A stretch of 64,000 bases of DNA from Chondrus crispus (GCF_000350225.1 NW_005179018.1:124001-188000); one strand, 5' to 3'; positions 1 through 11,531 are shown, numbered from the stretch's first letter. Notes: generated by a model from the letters alone, not told the origin. Translations and numbers: made by a program.

Positions 1-3000
1 GGCCCGTAACGAGCTGATAAGGCGCGATGCCGAAATTGGCAACGAGCACGCGGAACTCGCTATTTGGCTCGACTTGCACAACGCCATTGGAGGCGACGAC
101 TTGACTCTTTGTGTAGAGTTTCTCATGCGGCTGTAGGACCATGAGGCCGTGCCGTTTTGACGTCACAGAGACGAATGTTTGCGTTCCAGGCTCAAGCACG
201 ACTGGCTTGGTCACGCTGACTCGAGGTGATGTCCGACCGCCTGCCCTGGCGATTTCTTGGGACGCCGGTAATGGCGGTGCGTTCGGCGGTCGCCTGAGTG
301 GCCTTCTCGTAATAGGGACCAAGGACCCGTCGTCGAGCTCGATTGTCTTGCGGCGTGGGTAGACGGCTTTCACGAAGCGGTCCATAAAGTCACATCCCAG
401 GACCACTCCAGCCGCCAGGCGCTCGCATACGAGGAATGTTACGTGAGTAGTTCGCGAACCAATTCTGACAACCAGATCAATTGTCCCAGTTATTAAAATT
501 GGGTTACGGTTTGCATCCCGAATGTTCAGGGTTGATCCTGGTTTCATTTTCTCCATATACTGCGGAGGTAGTTCATCTTTTCGAATAAAGTTTGGCCCAG
601 CCCCAGTGTCTAGCACTGTGCGCTTCCTTGCCAAAAGTTCCGGGACTAGCCCGTAGTCGGCATAGCACTTGTAATTGCGCTTCGACATCACCATAATGGT
701 GCCTTGTAAACGTGGGGGCACGTATTTTCGCCATGGTCGGCGTAGCTCGCTGAGCTTGCTCCCATGTTTGGGGTTCAACAGATCCTTCCTTGACAGAATC
801 TTCACTGGGGAGGGGCGACCTTCGCCGCCCGGCGTCAGGCTCTAGGTAGCCAGGGGAAGCCCTCTCCCCTCCGTTTCGACGCAGACTCCCGAAGTTAGTT
901 TCCCTGGCTGTCTTTGGACACTGTACCGCCTTGGTGGGCGTCAGTTTTCGCGGCTTCCGCGTTCTGGAGGTCGCCAGCCCGGGTGTTGACGATCTCGTCA
1001 AGGGCTCGTAACTTCCAATAGCTGTCCGCGGGTACGCGTTGCTTTTCTTCTGTAGAAAGGTGGTCGTAGTTTCGTATGATACGAGATGACTCGGCAATCG
1101 AGAGTTGAACTACGCAGTCTGGTGCGATGTGGTTCGGCCCGTAGCACTTGTGGCAAATTAAGTTACCACGTGGCCTCTCCAAGTTCGGAGTTCCTCGCAC
1201 GTTAACTTGCCAGCCAGGACGGCCGGCGCGGACATGGCGTGAATGATCCTGTCCTCGGATGACGGGGGCAGGAACGCGTCTGTACGGGCCCCTTGTGAGC
1301 ATCATCGACTCCGGGTCGTCCGTTTGCGTCTCGGTGGTCGATGGTAGCTCCGCCGTTGGTACAGACTACCAATCTCCCTGCATAAAGTGCATCGACTCGC
1401 CACCTACGGCGTAGTTTTCGGCCATCGCTGGCCGAGAGTCAGCAGAAGACTCTGTCATCATCATTCGATGTTGTCCGGCACGCGATAGCGCCGGTCGGGT
1501 CGGCGACTTCAAAATGCCGACCTGCCTTTTTCCGCCATGTTCGGCGTTTCTTCCGCCACCGAAGCGGGCCCGAAGAGCATCGCCTTCATTCTGGGCGTAC
1601 TGGACGATATCCAGGAACGTGATTCCGTCACGACGCCTTCGTCTCATTCGACGTTCTGTCTCGCGATATCGCGATACGAGAGACCGGATTCCCGGATTGA
1701 GCCCGTCAATGAACATTGTAAGTCGTTCATCGGCGTCGTGCACGTTACCGCAACGAAACTCCGCGTCCAGCAGACGAGCACTGTAACGGGTTTCTGATTC
1801 TTCCGCCTTCTGGCACACATCTCGAAGATCGAGTACTGCACTGCTGATGGCGTCGTTGGTCGCATAAGTGCGTAGCAGGTACTGTACCGCCTCGGGCCAG
1901 TACGAAATTCCTCCATCGAAGGAGTCCATCTGCTTTGTCCCATAGAACTGCGTTCTTGCCTGGCCTTGCAGGAAATACTTCACTGCTACCAGTGCCTGGG
2001 ACTCCTTCATGGAGTTGGTCTCACATTCCTCGACGAAACGAGATAGAAAACCCAAAACCTTAATGGGGTCACTCCCGTCGAAACGGAGTTCGGGAGCGCT
2101 GGTTTGGATTGATCTAATGTGATCTTTGACTTTACGGGTTTGTCGCCCACTTCGGCGTTTGTGACGCCTTGTCAGCCTGTAACGGCGATAGTCCAGAGCG
2201 CCATGGAAGAGGCGATTTGTGGGTCGAAGCACCTTCAGTCCGGGGTGCTTCTGCCCAAGCTGGCGACCGTGCTTCCCGCCTTGCGGCGTTCGTCTGCGGC
2301 GCTCACCAGCATCCTCGCTTGAGGCTTCTTCGTCATCCGACGGGCCCGACTCACAGTCGTCAAAATCGTCAGAGGACGGAGGGGATGGATTCCAATCAGG
2401 ATCATAGCTATCCTTCTTGCTCTTGCGCGATTTTCGCGATTCTCGAGATCTCCTCGATTGCTCGTTAATGTGGCGTTCGAAATCTTGAGCTCCTCCTTTC
2501 GGAGTATTTTTCCTGGCAAATCGGGGTTCATCTTGTTCCTCGAGGTCGGCCTCGTCACCTCCACCGTGGAGTTGCTCCTCGACCGATTCGAGTCTTCTGA
2601 CCATCCGAGCCAGTACATCGCAGGTTGTTATTGTGACTGACCCGTCGATAGCGTCCGGAATCCGGAGATCCTCCAGAAAGGAGTTAACGTCGCCACGTAG
2701 AAGGCGTAGCTCAGCGTCTGCGCGGTCATGACGCGCCTCCATCGTGGAGATTTTAGCACGCAGAACCGTGAGAGTATCTTCAATATGAAGTATAAGTTCG
2801 CGAACGAGGGCGACCACTGTAGCCTCGACGTCGACTATCTTCCCAACGTCTGGGATACGCGCCCCGCTGCTCGCATTGGGCTTCTCCATTATCGGAGTTG
2901 GTTGGTCCTGATCTGGCTGTGCATCCACAGCCACCGCTGGAAGCGGATCGGTAGTTCTTGGGGTATCTTGCCCATCTTGGCGCTGCGCTCGATCGCTATG

Positions 3001-3660
3001 CGTACTGCTCGCAGCTCGAGTCTTGACGCCAGGAAGGCGGGGTTTTCGTGAATTGTTCATCGTGCGTCCGCTCCTTCTAGGTCGGGAGACCAAAATGTAG
3101 CGCAGTGGACACACTCGCCAACGAGAGCGTAAATCTCGCTATGAGGGAAAGCGGTATGTCCAGTCACCTCCAGGGTGTTCGCCGCCCTTTGTCCGTGGTA
3201 GCTCAGAGGTAACGCGAGAATCGCGGGTAGAGTCGCGGTCGGCGCGTGAAGGGGTACTCGGGATCGAGTAACTAGAAGGAGTGGGTGTGGCGGTCGCGTC
3301 GCGGACCGCTATCTACAGCGTCGAATAAGAACAAAACAAGAAGGCAGAAGAAAAAAGGAAGGAGAAGTGTAGCGTAGAGACGTAGAAAATAAGAAAAAAA
3401 GTAAAGGAAAACAAGAAAAAGGATGACGACGAAGGGTGCAGGTACTGGACTTAGCCAACTAGATAGGAACCGTAGAGGATCCTACCAGAGATGAGGTCCG
3501 ATCACCTGATGTCTCTTTACTGTAGCGCCTTCCGACACCCGACCTATATAGGCCGAGCGCCGTCGTCGGCGTCGGTTACTAAATGGGTAATTAATAATTA
3601 ATTATCGTCATTAGAATTGCCACTTGGCATTAGACGCTAATTAGTGTAGAAACTTGTGGG
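1..3660 (-). mobile_element. Ty3/gypsy-type LTR element, partial at window edge
   Basis: Reading the minus strand from right to left there is an LTR (from 3096 outward), a primer-site-like TGGTCTCCCGACC directly next to it (about 3081-3093), then a long gag frame (about 1366-3060) beginning MNNSRKPRLPG. It is followed by a CCHC knuckle (CHKCYGPNHIAPDC, about 1110-1160) and a retropepsin with the signature VLDTGAGPNFIR near 600. RT and integrase would lie left of the window. The gag core resembles the one at 61.4-63.5 kb (YFLQGQAR here, FYLTGQAH there), so both belong to related gypsy lineages. Gag looks largely open and the protease region is decayed. Age cannot be judged because only one LTR is visible. 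Family call is firm; the outer LTR end is not. Confidence 0.8.
3096..3650 (-). repeat. 5' LTR of the Ty3/gypsy element (outer end uncertain)
   Basis: The inner edge is set by TGTAG at 3096 next to the TGG primer-site sequence. On the minus strand a TATA-like CCTATATAGG sits near 3543-3552, suitable for the LTR promoter. The right boundary is not fixed: no second LTR is in the window, and the sequence runs into an ACGTGT-rich tract from about 3660. Confidence 0.55.
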
Positions 3661-3800
3661 CACCACGTATGTATACGTGTCGTACACGTGTCGTACACGT
3701 ATCATATACGTGTCATACGACTGTCATACACGTGTGTCCACGTGTGGTACACGTGGAGTACCTTCCTAAGTGTGCGCGCACAGTACACGTGTCAAAGGCG
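3661..3800. repeat. ACACGTGT-rich low-complexity tract
   Basis: About 100 bases consist of imperfect repeats of TACACGTGTC and similar words, many containing the palindrome CACGTG. It separates the gypsy LTR from the copia pol fragment. The same word recurs near 8650, 13500, 25765, 29168-29340 and 32250. Confidence 0.6.
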
Positions 3801-3897
3801 GGGAGCGCGGCCCCGCGACGGCGGTGACCAGGCGTACAGTGCAGGGTCACTGCACTACAGACACGTCTATGCAAGAATGCACTTTGCATTCGGAACA

Positions 3898-6501
3898 TTC
3901 TTCGCAAGGTCGCAGTTGTGGAAATTGCACAAGCATTTCTTTCATCCGTCAGCTCAGAAGTTATTCAACTTACTTCGTAAAGCGCGACCCGAAGAAGCTA
4001 CCCCGGAGACTCTGTCTATACTGGAGGACTTGTCGAAGAGATGTGATCCGTGCCAACGTATCCAAAACGCCCCAAGACGGTTTCGAGTATCGTTCGGCGC
4101 AGAACATGCCCGATTCAATGAGCGAATCCTTCTAGACATCATGTACATCAACGGAAAGGCTATCTTGCACATTGTAGATGAGGGGACGCATTTCTCAGCA
4201 GCACGCTTCCTAGCTGATGTATCTACGAAGACCATATGGAAGACAATCTTGGAATGTTGGGCCTGCATATATACTGGGCTACCCAATCGCATGCTCGTTG
4301 ATCAAGGAAGTGCTTTCGGTCCTTTGTTTATCAGTTTAGGGGCAATGTCAAATGTCGATGTGCAAAGGACTGGCATTGAAGCACACTCTAGCCTTGGCAT
4401 CGGGGAGAGATACCATCAACCTCTCAAGCAGACATACCGCAAGATTATGGCAGCACACTCTACGTCCGAACCTGAACTCATTCTAGCGCTTTCCGTAAAG
4501 GCGATGAACGATACGCTCGGACCAGAAGGCCTCGTACCAACTGCTCTGGTGTTTGGAGAGTACCCACCAGTACATACGAAATCAGAGACGCCTGCTCCAC
4601 GTGCTGTACTCGCTAGCAGAGCCGAAATAAGTAATGCCGCACGACAGGGGATGGAGAAAATAATGGCTGACCTTCGCGTAAAACGGGCATTGCGGCATGC
4701 GACGCCATCCTCTGCAAACATTGTGTACTCCCCAGGAGACCAAGTCCTGCTGTGGAGGGAGAAACCGTTCGATAACCGCATCGGAGAATGGATAGGGCCA
4801 TTCACCATCACTGCAGTGGATGAAGAGAAGAAGCAGGTCTTTGTGCAAGACGTTCGTATTGGACAAGCAAGACCATTCCATATGGCGCAAGTGAAGCGCT
4901 ACCATCAACCCGAGCAACTCTCCGCCACGTTTGTGTCAGATGTGCGAGATTGCATACGTTACTTTGGTTCACCAGAGGACGAAGAAGTGTATCTAACGGA
5001 AATCATAAGCAGGAATGATAAAAGGGCAAATTCGAAGGAGATGACAATTGCAAAGCGAGAGGAGATTAAGAACCTGCTGGAAAGGGGGACTTTTAAGGTT
5101 ATCCTGAAGGAGGAAGTACCAATGGATGCCAACGTTCTTCCAGGTAGATTCATACTGGCCTTGAAGTCCACTGAGGATAACAAGGTCAAGTACAAGGCCC
5201 GATATGTCATCGGAGGCCACCGAGACCGATTGAAACACATGATGGTACACTCGACCTCCACACTGCAGCCTTCATCGATCCGACTTCTATTAGCACTCGC
5301 AACGGTACATGGATTTGACATATGGACATCTGATGTTCGTCAAGCATATCTCCAGTCCGCAGAACCCCTTTCCCGCGATGTATTCATATCCAAACCAGTA
5401 CCAGAATTTGAATTGGATCCATCGCAATGCCTACAGCTCCTGAAGCCCTTGTACGGGCTCTGTGAGTCAGAAGATCTCTGGCATGACACTTTGGATCGCC
5501 ATCACGTGGAGGACCTGAGGATGAAACCACTGCGTTGCGACCCTGCACTTTACGTGCTTATGAAAGACAACATTCTGCAAGGACTTTCGGGTTGGTACGT
5601 AGATGATCTCATCAGGACAGGGAGTGAGAGTTTCAAGGAACTCGTAAAGAAGACCAACCGTAAATTCGAAATGGCAGAGGACCAAGATCTACCATGCGTG
5701 TTCGCAGGTTTTTCTCTAAAGCGTCTCAGGAACGGAGCAGTCGTTCAGGATCAACATGAGTATCTGAAGAGACTGGAAGAACTACCAGGTGATTGCTCGT
5801 TTCGGGCTTTCCTCTCGATGCGGATGAGACTGGCTTGGCTCGCAAACACTAGACCAGAATGCTTGTTTGAGATCTCTCAGCTCGCACAAATCACGGAGGA
5901 AGTGTATGAGGCAGACCGGAGGCAGGTTGTGCGTCAGCTCAACCGGGCAGTCAGGTATGTAATACAAAACCAAATATCTCTTCAGATACCCGCCCTGGAT
6001 ATCGATACACTCCGCATCGTCGGATACTCCGACTGTTCGTTTGCCAATAACCGCGATCCCTCCTCACAATTAGGCCATATCTGCTTCCTTGGGGACGGCT
6101 CCGAAGCAGTGGCGCCTATATCATTCAAGTCATATAAGGCCCGCCGCGCCACGAGATCGGCCATGTCTGGTGAGGTGATCGCGTTCAGCGATTTATTTGA
6201 CGTAGCAATTACCTTCGCTGAAGAACCTGGAAACATGCTGTCTAAGAAGATCCCTGTTCAGCTATTGACAGACAGTAAGTCGCTATTCGATGTGGTTTCA
6301 AAGGGATCGAGAACATCAGAGAAGAGGATGATGCTCGACATCGCGGCAGCGAGAGAAGGTTTTAAGAGCAAAACTATTTCGGACATTGGTTTTGTTCGCA
6401 GCTCTCACCACGTTGCGGATAGTCTGACCAAGTCGATGAGTCAGGCCATGCTTCGCGACGTTATTTCGACAGGGTACCTTCAAGTTGCTCCTGAGCAATA
6501 G
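3898..6501 (+). mobile_element. Ty1/copia pol fragment (integrase, RT, RNase H)
   Basis: One long open frame holds the copia order. First comes an integrase zinc-binding HHCC region (HKHFFHP ... CDPCQRI, about 3915-4060), then the integrase core with LDIMYINGK, DQGSAFG and SSLGIGERYHQPL. RT follows with DVRQAYLQSAEP, LLKPLYGL and WYVDDL (about 5100-5800), and RNase H with GYSDCSFANN and SSHHVADSLTKS (about 6000-6470). No gag, protease or clear LTR is seen in front of it. It is close kin to the element at 30807-38806 (both share LIRKARP/LLRKARP and ILHIVD motifs). The preserved part looks open; the element as a whole is a fragment. Confidence 0.85.
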
Positions 6502-6582
6502 ATCATTCGGCACTAGTATGTTTTCACAAAACAATGGGAGAGGTCTAACGTTTACTTAATTGTGGACAGCCTTCAATGACTT

Positions 6583-7281
6583 TTATAGCTCACGCACCTC
6601 GGCGATGTATAAGTCTGTGGCATCGTCACCACCACAAGCGCGAAGAGAAGCCTCGCAGAGACGCATCGGCTTCTTCTCCTCGCTATCAAGAACCTCCCGT
6701 TTGACGCCGTCCACAACGACACAGTGGTCAACAGTGTTCCCAGCTTGAAAACGCACGATCCATATACCTTGTTTCACAGCTCCCACCCACTTCATCTTAT
6801 CGGAACGAAACTCAGGATCTTGAACCCTTTTGAAGTTGAACCCCGATGCTGCTTTGTGAATCGCCCGCTGCGCGTGACCGATCGAGTCCCAGGGACCTTC
6901 GTGCCTCTTCAAGTCACTTCGAACCTTGGTTGCGAACCTTGCTCCGACTAACCTCTCAAAGGCATTCACAACTGCCGACGGGAGGCAATTACCGTTAGGC
7001 CCATGCTCGAATACAACGGAGCTATTGCTGACGAAGTGTGATGACGCGACCGAGGACTTCCCACGCACTCCGGGTCCACGCTTGCTTACAGAGTAACCGG
7101 GGTTTGCAAGACACCATGCACGAACTGAGTTGCGAATTATCGTCGTGGCGCGCTTGTAATTACCGTTGTGAATTCTTGGTGCAGGAGCCGGCGGTAATCT
7201 ATTGCTTCTCTTCGCTGCCGCTGTTTCTGCATGGACGCTGAATACTGCGTTCTTCGAAGTGGGGGAGCGGTAGGAGTACAT
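6583..7281 (-). CDS. Putative papain-fold cysteine-protease-like protein
   Basis: A 232-residue frame. I do not recognise the family with certainty. It has GPNGNCLPSAVVNAFE around Cys99, and later NTVDHCVVVDG (His186) followed by VLDSEE (Asp199). That order and spacing, a Cys at the start of a helix and then a His strand and an Asp strand, is what papain-fold peptidases (OTU, C39, Josephin and similar) show; the assignment is inference. The N-terminal 60 residues are basic and Pro-rich. It overlaps in another frame the end of the upstream ORF at 7137-7649, so the two may be one gene joined by an intron or split by a frame change. It lies between a copia fragment and a solo LTR, so it may be element cargo rather than a host gene. 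Confidence 0.4.
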   Translation of the reverse strand: MYSYRSPTSKNAVFSVHAETAAAKRSNRLPPAPAPRIHNGNYKRATTIIRNSVRAWCLANPGYSVSKRGPGVRGKSSVASSHFVSNSSVVFEHGPNGNCLPSAVVNAFERLVGARFATKVRSDLKRHEGPWDSIGHAQRAIHKAASGFNFKRVQDPEFRSDKMKWVGAVKQGIWIVRFQAGNTVDHCVVVDGVKREVLDSEEKKPMRLCEASLRACGGDDATDLYIAEVREL

Positions 7282-7649
7282 TTCAATGCGATAGAAAGAA
7301 GGAATGTCGTTCTGCCAGCTACTTGCAGCAAAAACTCATCAATTGGAAATTCTCGGTCGCCAACTGTACACCCGTCTCCTGCCATCACCTTCTCAATGGC
7401 TGTGGAATCGACACGCGCCAGAGTGTGTACACTTCGGCTCGCACTAGCACTTGGTTGCACACTGACACTTGGTTGCACACTAGAACTCGGCTGCACACCA
7501 GCAACCGCTTGCGCGCCAGCACCCGATTGCGCACCCGAACCCGGTACCGCCTCGCTAACGGGCGTCTGAGCGTCGCTACTACGCCGCTGGTGGTACTGGA
7601 CATTCCCCTTCGAGCGAATAATCTGCTTGGTCCGCCGACTTGGCATCAT
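7137..7649 (-). CDS. Hypothetical low-complexity protein upstream of the protease-like ORF
   Basis: A 170-residue frame of unknown function. It starts MMPSRRTKQIIRSKG and contains a short tandem repeat (GAQ, GVQPS, SVQPSVS type units, about 7420-7560) encoded by roughly 24-base DNA repeats. The second half (VMAGDGCTVGDREFPIDEFLLQVAGRT and following) looks like ordinary globular sequence. The last 48 codons overlap the start of the protease-like frame at 7281. It could be the N-terminal part of the same protein. Confidence 0.3.
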   Translation of the reverse strand: MMPSRRTKQIIRSKGNVQYHQRRSSDAQTPVSEAVPGSGAQSGAGAQAVAGVQPSSSVQPSVSVQPSASASRSVHTLARVDSTAIEKVMAGDGCTVGDREFPIDEFLLQVAGRTTFLLSIALKCTPTAPPLRRTQYSASMQKQRQRREAIDYRRLLHQEFTTVITSAPRR

Positions 7650-8145
7650 ACAATATATGTCGGGACGAAGACTTCACCTTTCGGTCTAGTCTGTGCCATA
7701 TTGCGATACCAGTCATCGTGCCCGAAGCACCTCGCGAAATGCAAATGGAGGGAGTGTCGTAGCACGCGCGCGCTGTGAGCCGTTGGATAGCCGCGGAAGA
7801 AAAAGGCGCTGGAGAGAAAGAGAGAGTCTTTGGGGTAGGGGGCGCGCAAGATGGGTATGCACCATATACAGTAGCGCCAGTACGCGCTCACGCCCCGAAC
7901 GCCCCGAACGCCACTTGTCAAAATCGGGCCAAAATTCATTCCTTTATTAGATTTGCGTTCCAGCCGACGGCGGTTAGCGCCGCCGACTGGACGCTCGCTG
8001 CTTGCGAATATATCTGTCCTTACCCCTCTCCCCCCCTTTGTAAAAGAAAGCGGGGGGGAGGGGGGAGAAGGAGGGTATTGCAAAGTAAAAGATTCGTCTT
8101 TCTTTATACCGTGGGCGAAGAGACGCCCACCCCCTCTTGGCAGCT
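7650..8145. other. Non-coding stretch, low complexity
   Basis: No convincing coding. Contains the direct repeat CGCCCCGAACGCCCCGAACGCC (7891-7912), an imperfect inverted repeat around 7960-7990, and a strongly biased run of C then G near 8030-8070. Confidence 0.5.
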
Positions 8146-8784
8146 TGTACTATAAACACCCCCAACGGAGAGGGGTGTATACTCAGTTCTTGCGGAGATC
8201 CTCGAGAGGGAGAAGACAAGGGAAGACGGACACCCACTACGGAACCGGAGCACGGGCCCGGGTAGCGTGGTATAGCGGGATCGGGGGAGAACGCGCGCAC
8301 GCGCGAGCGGATCGACGCCTCGACGCCCCGGTGCGGTACTGGGTAACGATCCAGTACCGACGGGCGGAGGTGGATCCAGCTCGTGGGCGTGCGTCGCGCG
8401 TTCTCTACCCGCACTCGGTGTCGTCTAACGCGCGCGAAGGCGAAGGCGCTCGGCTAGAATAAGCGGGAAGTCGGCCCCCGGCGGTCGGTCGTCGACAAGT
8501 CCGTGCTTGTCGCCTTTCCGCGCCGCCGGTTCGCTCCATATTTAATGTACATAATAACATATCATAATAGTACAGTACCGATGTACTGTAGCGACGTACT
8601 GTAGCGGTCGGTCGACACTGTAATACGGTCAGCCATCGGGGCTGACAGTACACGTGTACACGTGCGCCCCCTGTACTTAGGGGTACACGTGGTGGTACTG
8701 TAGAGCATCGAGCCCTACAGTACCCGATCCGATTCTGAGTTGATCTAATCTAAAATAAAGCCCCGGGGGGGGGGTTATGCTACA
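8146..8784 (+). mobile_element. Solo LTR, 639 bp, with 5-bp target duplication
   Basis: Begins TGTACTATAAACACC and ends GGGGTTATGCTACA, so it has the TG...CA ends of an LTR. It is flanked on both sides by CAGCT (8141-8145 and 8785-8789), a perfect 5-bp target duplication. A second copy, diverged but colinear, lies at 47262-47870; shared landmarks are GGTGTATACTCAGTTCTTG, GCGGGCCCGGGTAGC, GCCTCGACGCCCCGG, TAGAATAAGCGGG and GTATTTAATGTACA. No internal region is attached here, which fits LTR-LTR recombination. Confidence 0.8.
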
Positions 8785-9113
8785 CAGCTCACAAAATCCT
8801 CCCTTGATTGTACAAGGGACAGCGAGCCGCCACGGGATAAGCGGGGTTAGCACGACAGGGGCAGCGTTGTTTTTGAATACTCTGTATTGCAAATTCTTTC
8901 ATTGCTCGATTGTTAGCTAAAATGTAAGGCCCCCTGTTCACTCAGTTGGACACAGCCATAATTCTCACACTTATCAACCGGGTAAAGTGGAATTGATTGA
9001 AATATCTGAATCCGGGGAGCATAAAGGCAACAATATAAAATAGAATGAAGGAAGCAAGCACAAATATGAGGCACTGCAGAGCCCAGTACTATGCACTGCT
9101 CTGCCTGTATCTT

Positions 9114-9209
9114 GCACAAGACCGTGATAAGTGATATCGCATCCGGCACAAGACGCAGATATATGATATTGCCTGGCGCACAAGACGGTGATATACAATA
9201 TCAGACTAC
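9114..9209. repeat. 32-bp tandem repeat, three copies
   Basis: Units start at 9114, 9146 and 9178, each with GCACAAGAC followed by a GATAT-rich half. It lies just 3' of the Crypton-like gene. Confidence 0.7.
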
Positions 9210-9254
9210 GTGAACGGCAAACAGTGTCAAAACGAGCCCTTCTTTCTTTATTCT

Positions 9255-11147
9255 CTAGCGATAATGATGGGTCACATTAATAGTGAACTGACCGCCCGAA
9301 ATGCTTTTGATACCGGTCAGAAGCCCGCCTGCACCGTTCACTCGATCATGTCCCTCTCCATTCCCACCGACACAGGCCGCCCCATTTGATGCCTCCCACT
9401 TTGGAGGGTCATTCTCAATGCCCTCATCTTTAACGGCCCCCTGCCCATTAGATGGCGCTACCTTAGGTGCCTTTGTACACCGTTCGCTCAAGCCACCTGT
9501 AGCATCTTCCCCGACCTTGTCTCCATCCCCACCCGTCCCTGCAATCCCATGTCGTTTTACACCTTTATCATCTACACCTAAAATATCCTTTTGCTGTTTC
9601 TCTCCCTCCCGGCCCTGAAGATTTTGATAATTCTTCAAGGAGCGGGGGTCACGGTGTCCTGTACGCATGGCAATAGAAGAGTCTGAATGGCCAGACTCTA
9701 CCAAAAGCGTTGTTACAGTACCCCTCAGACCATGTGTTGTCATACCATGCTTCACGCCTGTACCAGAAATGCCTAGTGATGCGCACACAGTTTTGACAAT
9801 CTTAGAAAAATTATTTCTGCCAAGGTGCTGCTTCTTGAAGTAGCTAGACAACCCAGTTCCCTTCGCATTGTACCCCAGAAAAAATCGATCGCTCTCCAAG
9901 CCCATATCTTCACGAATCTTTAAATAGTCGTCTATGTCCCGATAGACATTTAGAAGGCCTCCAAGGGAGGAACGATTCCATACTGTAACCTCTAATGGTT
10001 TCACACTGGCATCCTTCCACCCTCCTGCCCGAGTCTTTGAGGCCCCGGAGCGACTCTAGACGGCCTCTCGAATACGCCAAACATTCTCGCCGCGAAGAGT
10101 AATATTCCGAAACTGGGATACGGTCAAATTAACCAAAGCGGTAGGGCGCATCGCCGTGATAAGGGCGACATCAAAAATCAGTCGCGCTTGAAATGATTTC
10201 GGTGTGTCACGAGAAAGCAGTGGTGAGCCATACAATATCAGCAAATCTTCCTTCGATAGAACATTGTGGCTTTCAGTGAACACACCATTGGCCTGCTGCA
10301 GGCTGAACTTGTTATCAATAACTGCCGTAAGACACTCCTGTGGGCTGTTGAAAACAGTCCCCTCCAAAATTTTGAGCTTGTATCCCCAAATAGCACTAAA
10401 TCCCCGCTGTATTCCGAGAAGGTAGCTTTTCATAGAAGAAGGTTTGACTTCGCTATTTGTCTTTGCCCCGCGGTAGTTCACAACAAACTCGATTAAGAAA
10501 TATCGAATACGCCCCAACTGGGTGGAAGTCCAACTTGAAAAGCCAGGGGGCAGAAAGGTAGGCCCTTCCTCATCCGGAAATACGTGGCATCTTGTTTGTT
10601 CCATCTGCCACTCAACCAAACGACCCGGTTCACTGAACACCAACGAGCGCATGTGCGGCTCTGCGTGGAAAAAGTCATCCACGAAACCAGGAACACCCGT
10701 CACAAACCTGGCGAATGCTCTGAGAGAAGACTGATTTTGGCGTTTTGTGTTCGTGGGGACTCTTATCCCCATGAACGCCGCTGCTTCTGGAGACAGCGAA
10801 AGGGATGAGCGCGGGTTTTGCTCCCCGTGGGCAGGGACAGGTTGATTACATTGCGTTGGGGGTGATTCGGGAATAATCGTGTTTTTCTCGATGGGGAAGA
10901 GAGGTTGCAGAGTGTGAGGCGGCGGTGTGCCTGGAACCGAGGATGGTCCCATTGTGCAGGGGTGTGTGACTAATTCGCGAACGCGACGGAGGGGGAATGA
11001 CACGTAGTGTGTAGAGTGTGGCGACGGCGATGACGGCGACGGCGGCAACGGCGGCAACGGCGACGGAGGGGGAGTGTGTAGAGTGTGGCGACGGCGATGA
11101 CGGCGACGGCGGCAACGGCGGCAACGGCGACGGAGGGGGAAGGACAA
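9255..11147 (-). pseudogene. Crypton-like tyrosine recombinase, one in-frame stop
   Basis: One frame of about 630 codons interrupted by a single TAG at 10056-10058. The upstream part has a core-binding-like domain (LRAFARFVTG, SSMKSYLLGIQRGF), then the first catalytic Arg in LITAMRPTALVNLT. The downstream part has THGLRGTVTTLL (His-x-x-Arg) and MRTGHRDPRSLKNYQ (His and the nucleophile Tyr). These are the R-H-R-H-Y residues of tyrosine recombinases, and the layout matches Cryptons, which move as DNA. No RT lies nearby, which argues against DIRS. The first 55 or so codons come from a GGCGAC minisatellite, so the true start is probably a later Met. The tail after the Tyr is Gly/Lys-rich and ends SGGQFTINVTHHYR. 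Element ends were not found. All catalytic residues remain, so decay is recent. Confidence 0.8.
11006..11139. repeat. 67-bp duplication with GGCGAC minisatellite
   Basis: Two adjacent near-identical 67-bp units (11006-11072, 11073-11139), each beginning AGTGTGTAGAGTGTGGCGAC and made up mostly of GGCGAC/GGCAAC hexamers. Confidence 0.8.
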
Positions 11148-11196
11148 TATGATGAGGAGATATCCGTATTAAATGCCAGGTCCGGATGATAAATGC

Positions 11197-11257
11197 GTTA
11201 TCACCCGGCTACGAGGTGTGGAGAGCAGTTATCACACCGACGTAGCCGGGTGATAAC
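11197..11257. repeat. Perfect inverted repeat, 17-bp arms
   Basis: GTTATCACCCGGCTACG (11197-11213) is matched exactly in reverse complement at 11241-11257, with a 27-base spacer that holds another partial copy of the arm (GTTATCACACC). Could be an element end or a hairpin; it lies just outside the Crypton-like frame. Confidence 0.85.
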
Positions 11258-11479
11258 TCCTATTTATTTCGCTCTTGATGACTTACCGTCGATGTCTGCC
11301 TAGACAGAAACGCGACCAAATTTCCTAAACATCATCTACTGTACCACTAATTCGTATCTATTCGTCGTCCACTACAGTATCTTCTCATGCCATATAAACA
11401 GGCATAGTGACGGGCCTGACGGGTCTCGGGATTGACAGGCCCGAACGGAATACACTTATCCGCCCCGCTCGAGATACAG

Positions 11480-11518
11480 CACTTCTCCTCCTTTCAAAGT
11501 TTGAAAGGAGGAGAAGTG
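11480..11518. repeat. Perfect 39-bp palindrome, 19-bp arms, 1-base centre
   Basis: CACTTCTCCTCCTTTCAAA (11480-11498), one G, then its exact reverse complement (11500-11518). A shorter satellite follows: TTTGAAATTCAAA at 11519-11531. Confidence 0.9.
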
Positions 11519-11531
11519 TTTGAAATTCAAA

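Noticed and set aside
573-1305. Overlapping minus frames as separate genes
   Set aside because: They are parts of the decayed zinc-knuckle and protease region of the gypsy element.
7958-7992. Inverted repeat near 7.97 kb as a transposon end
   Set aside because: Imperfect, with no partner sequence elsewhere in the window.
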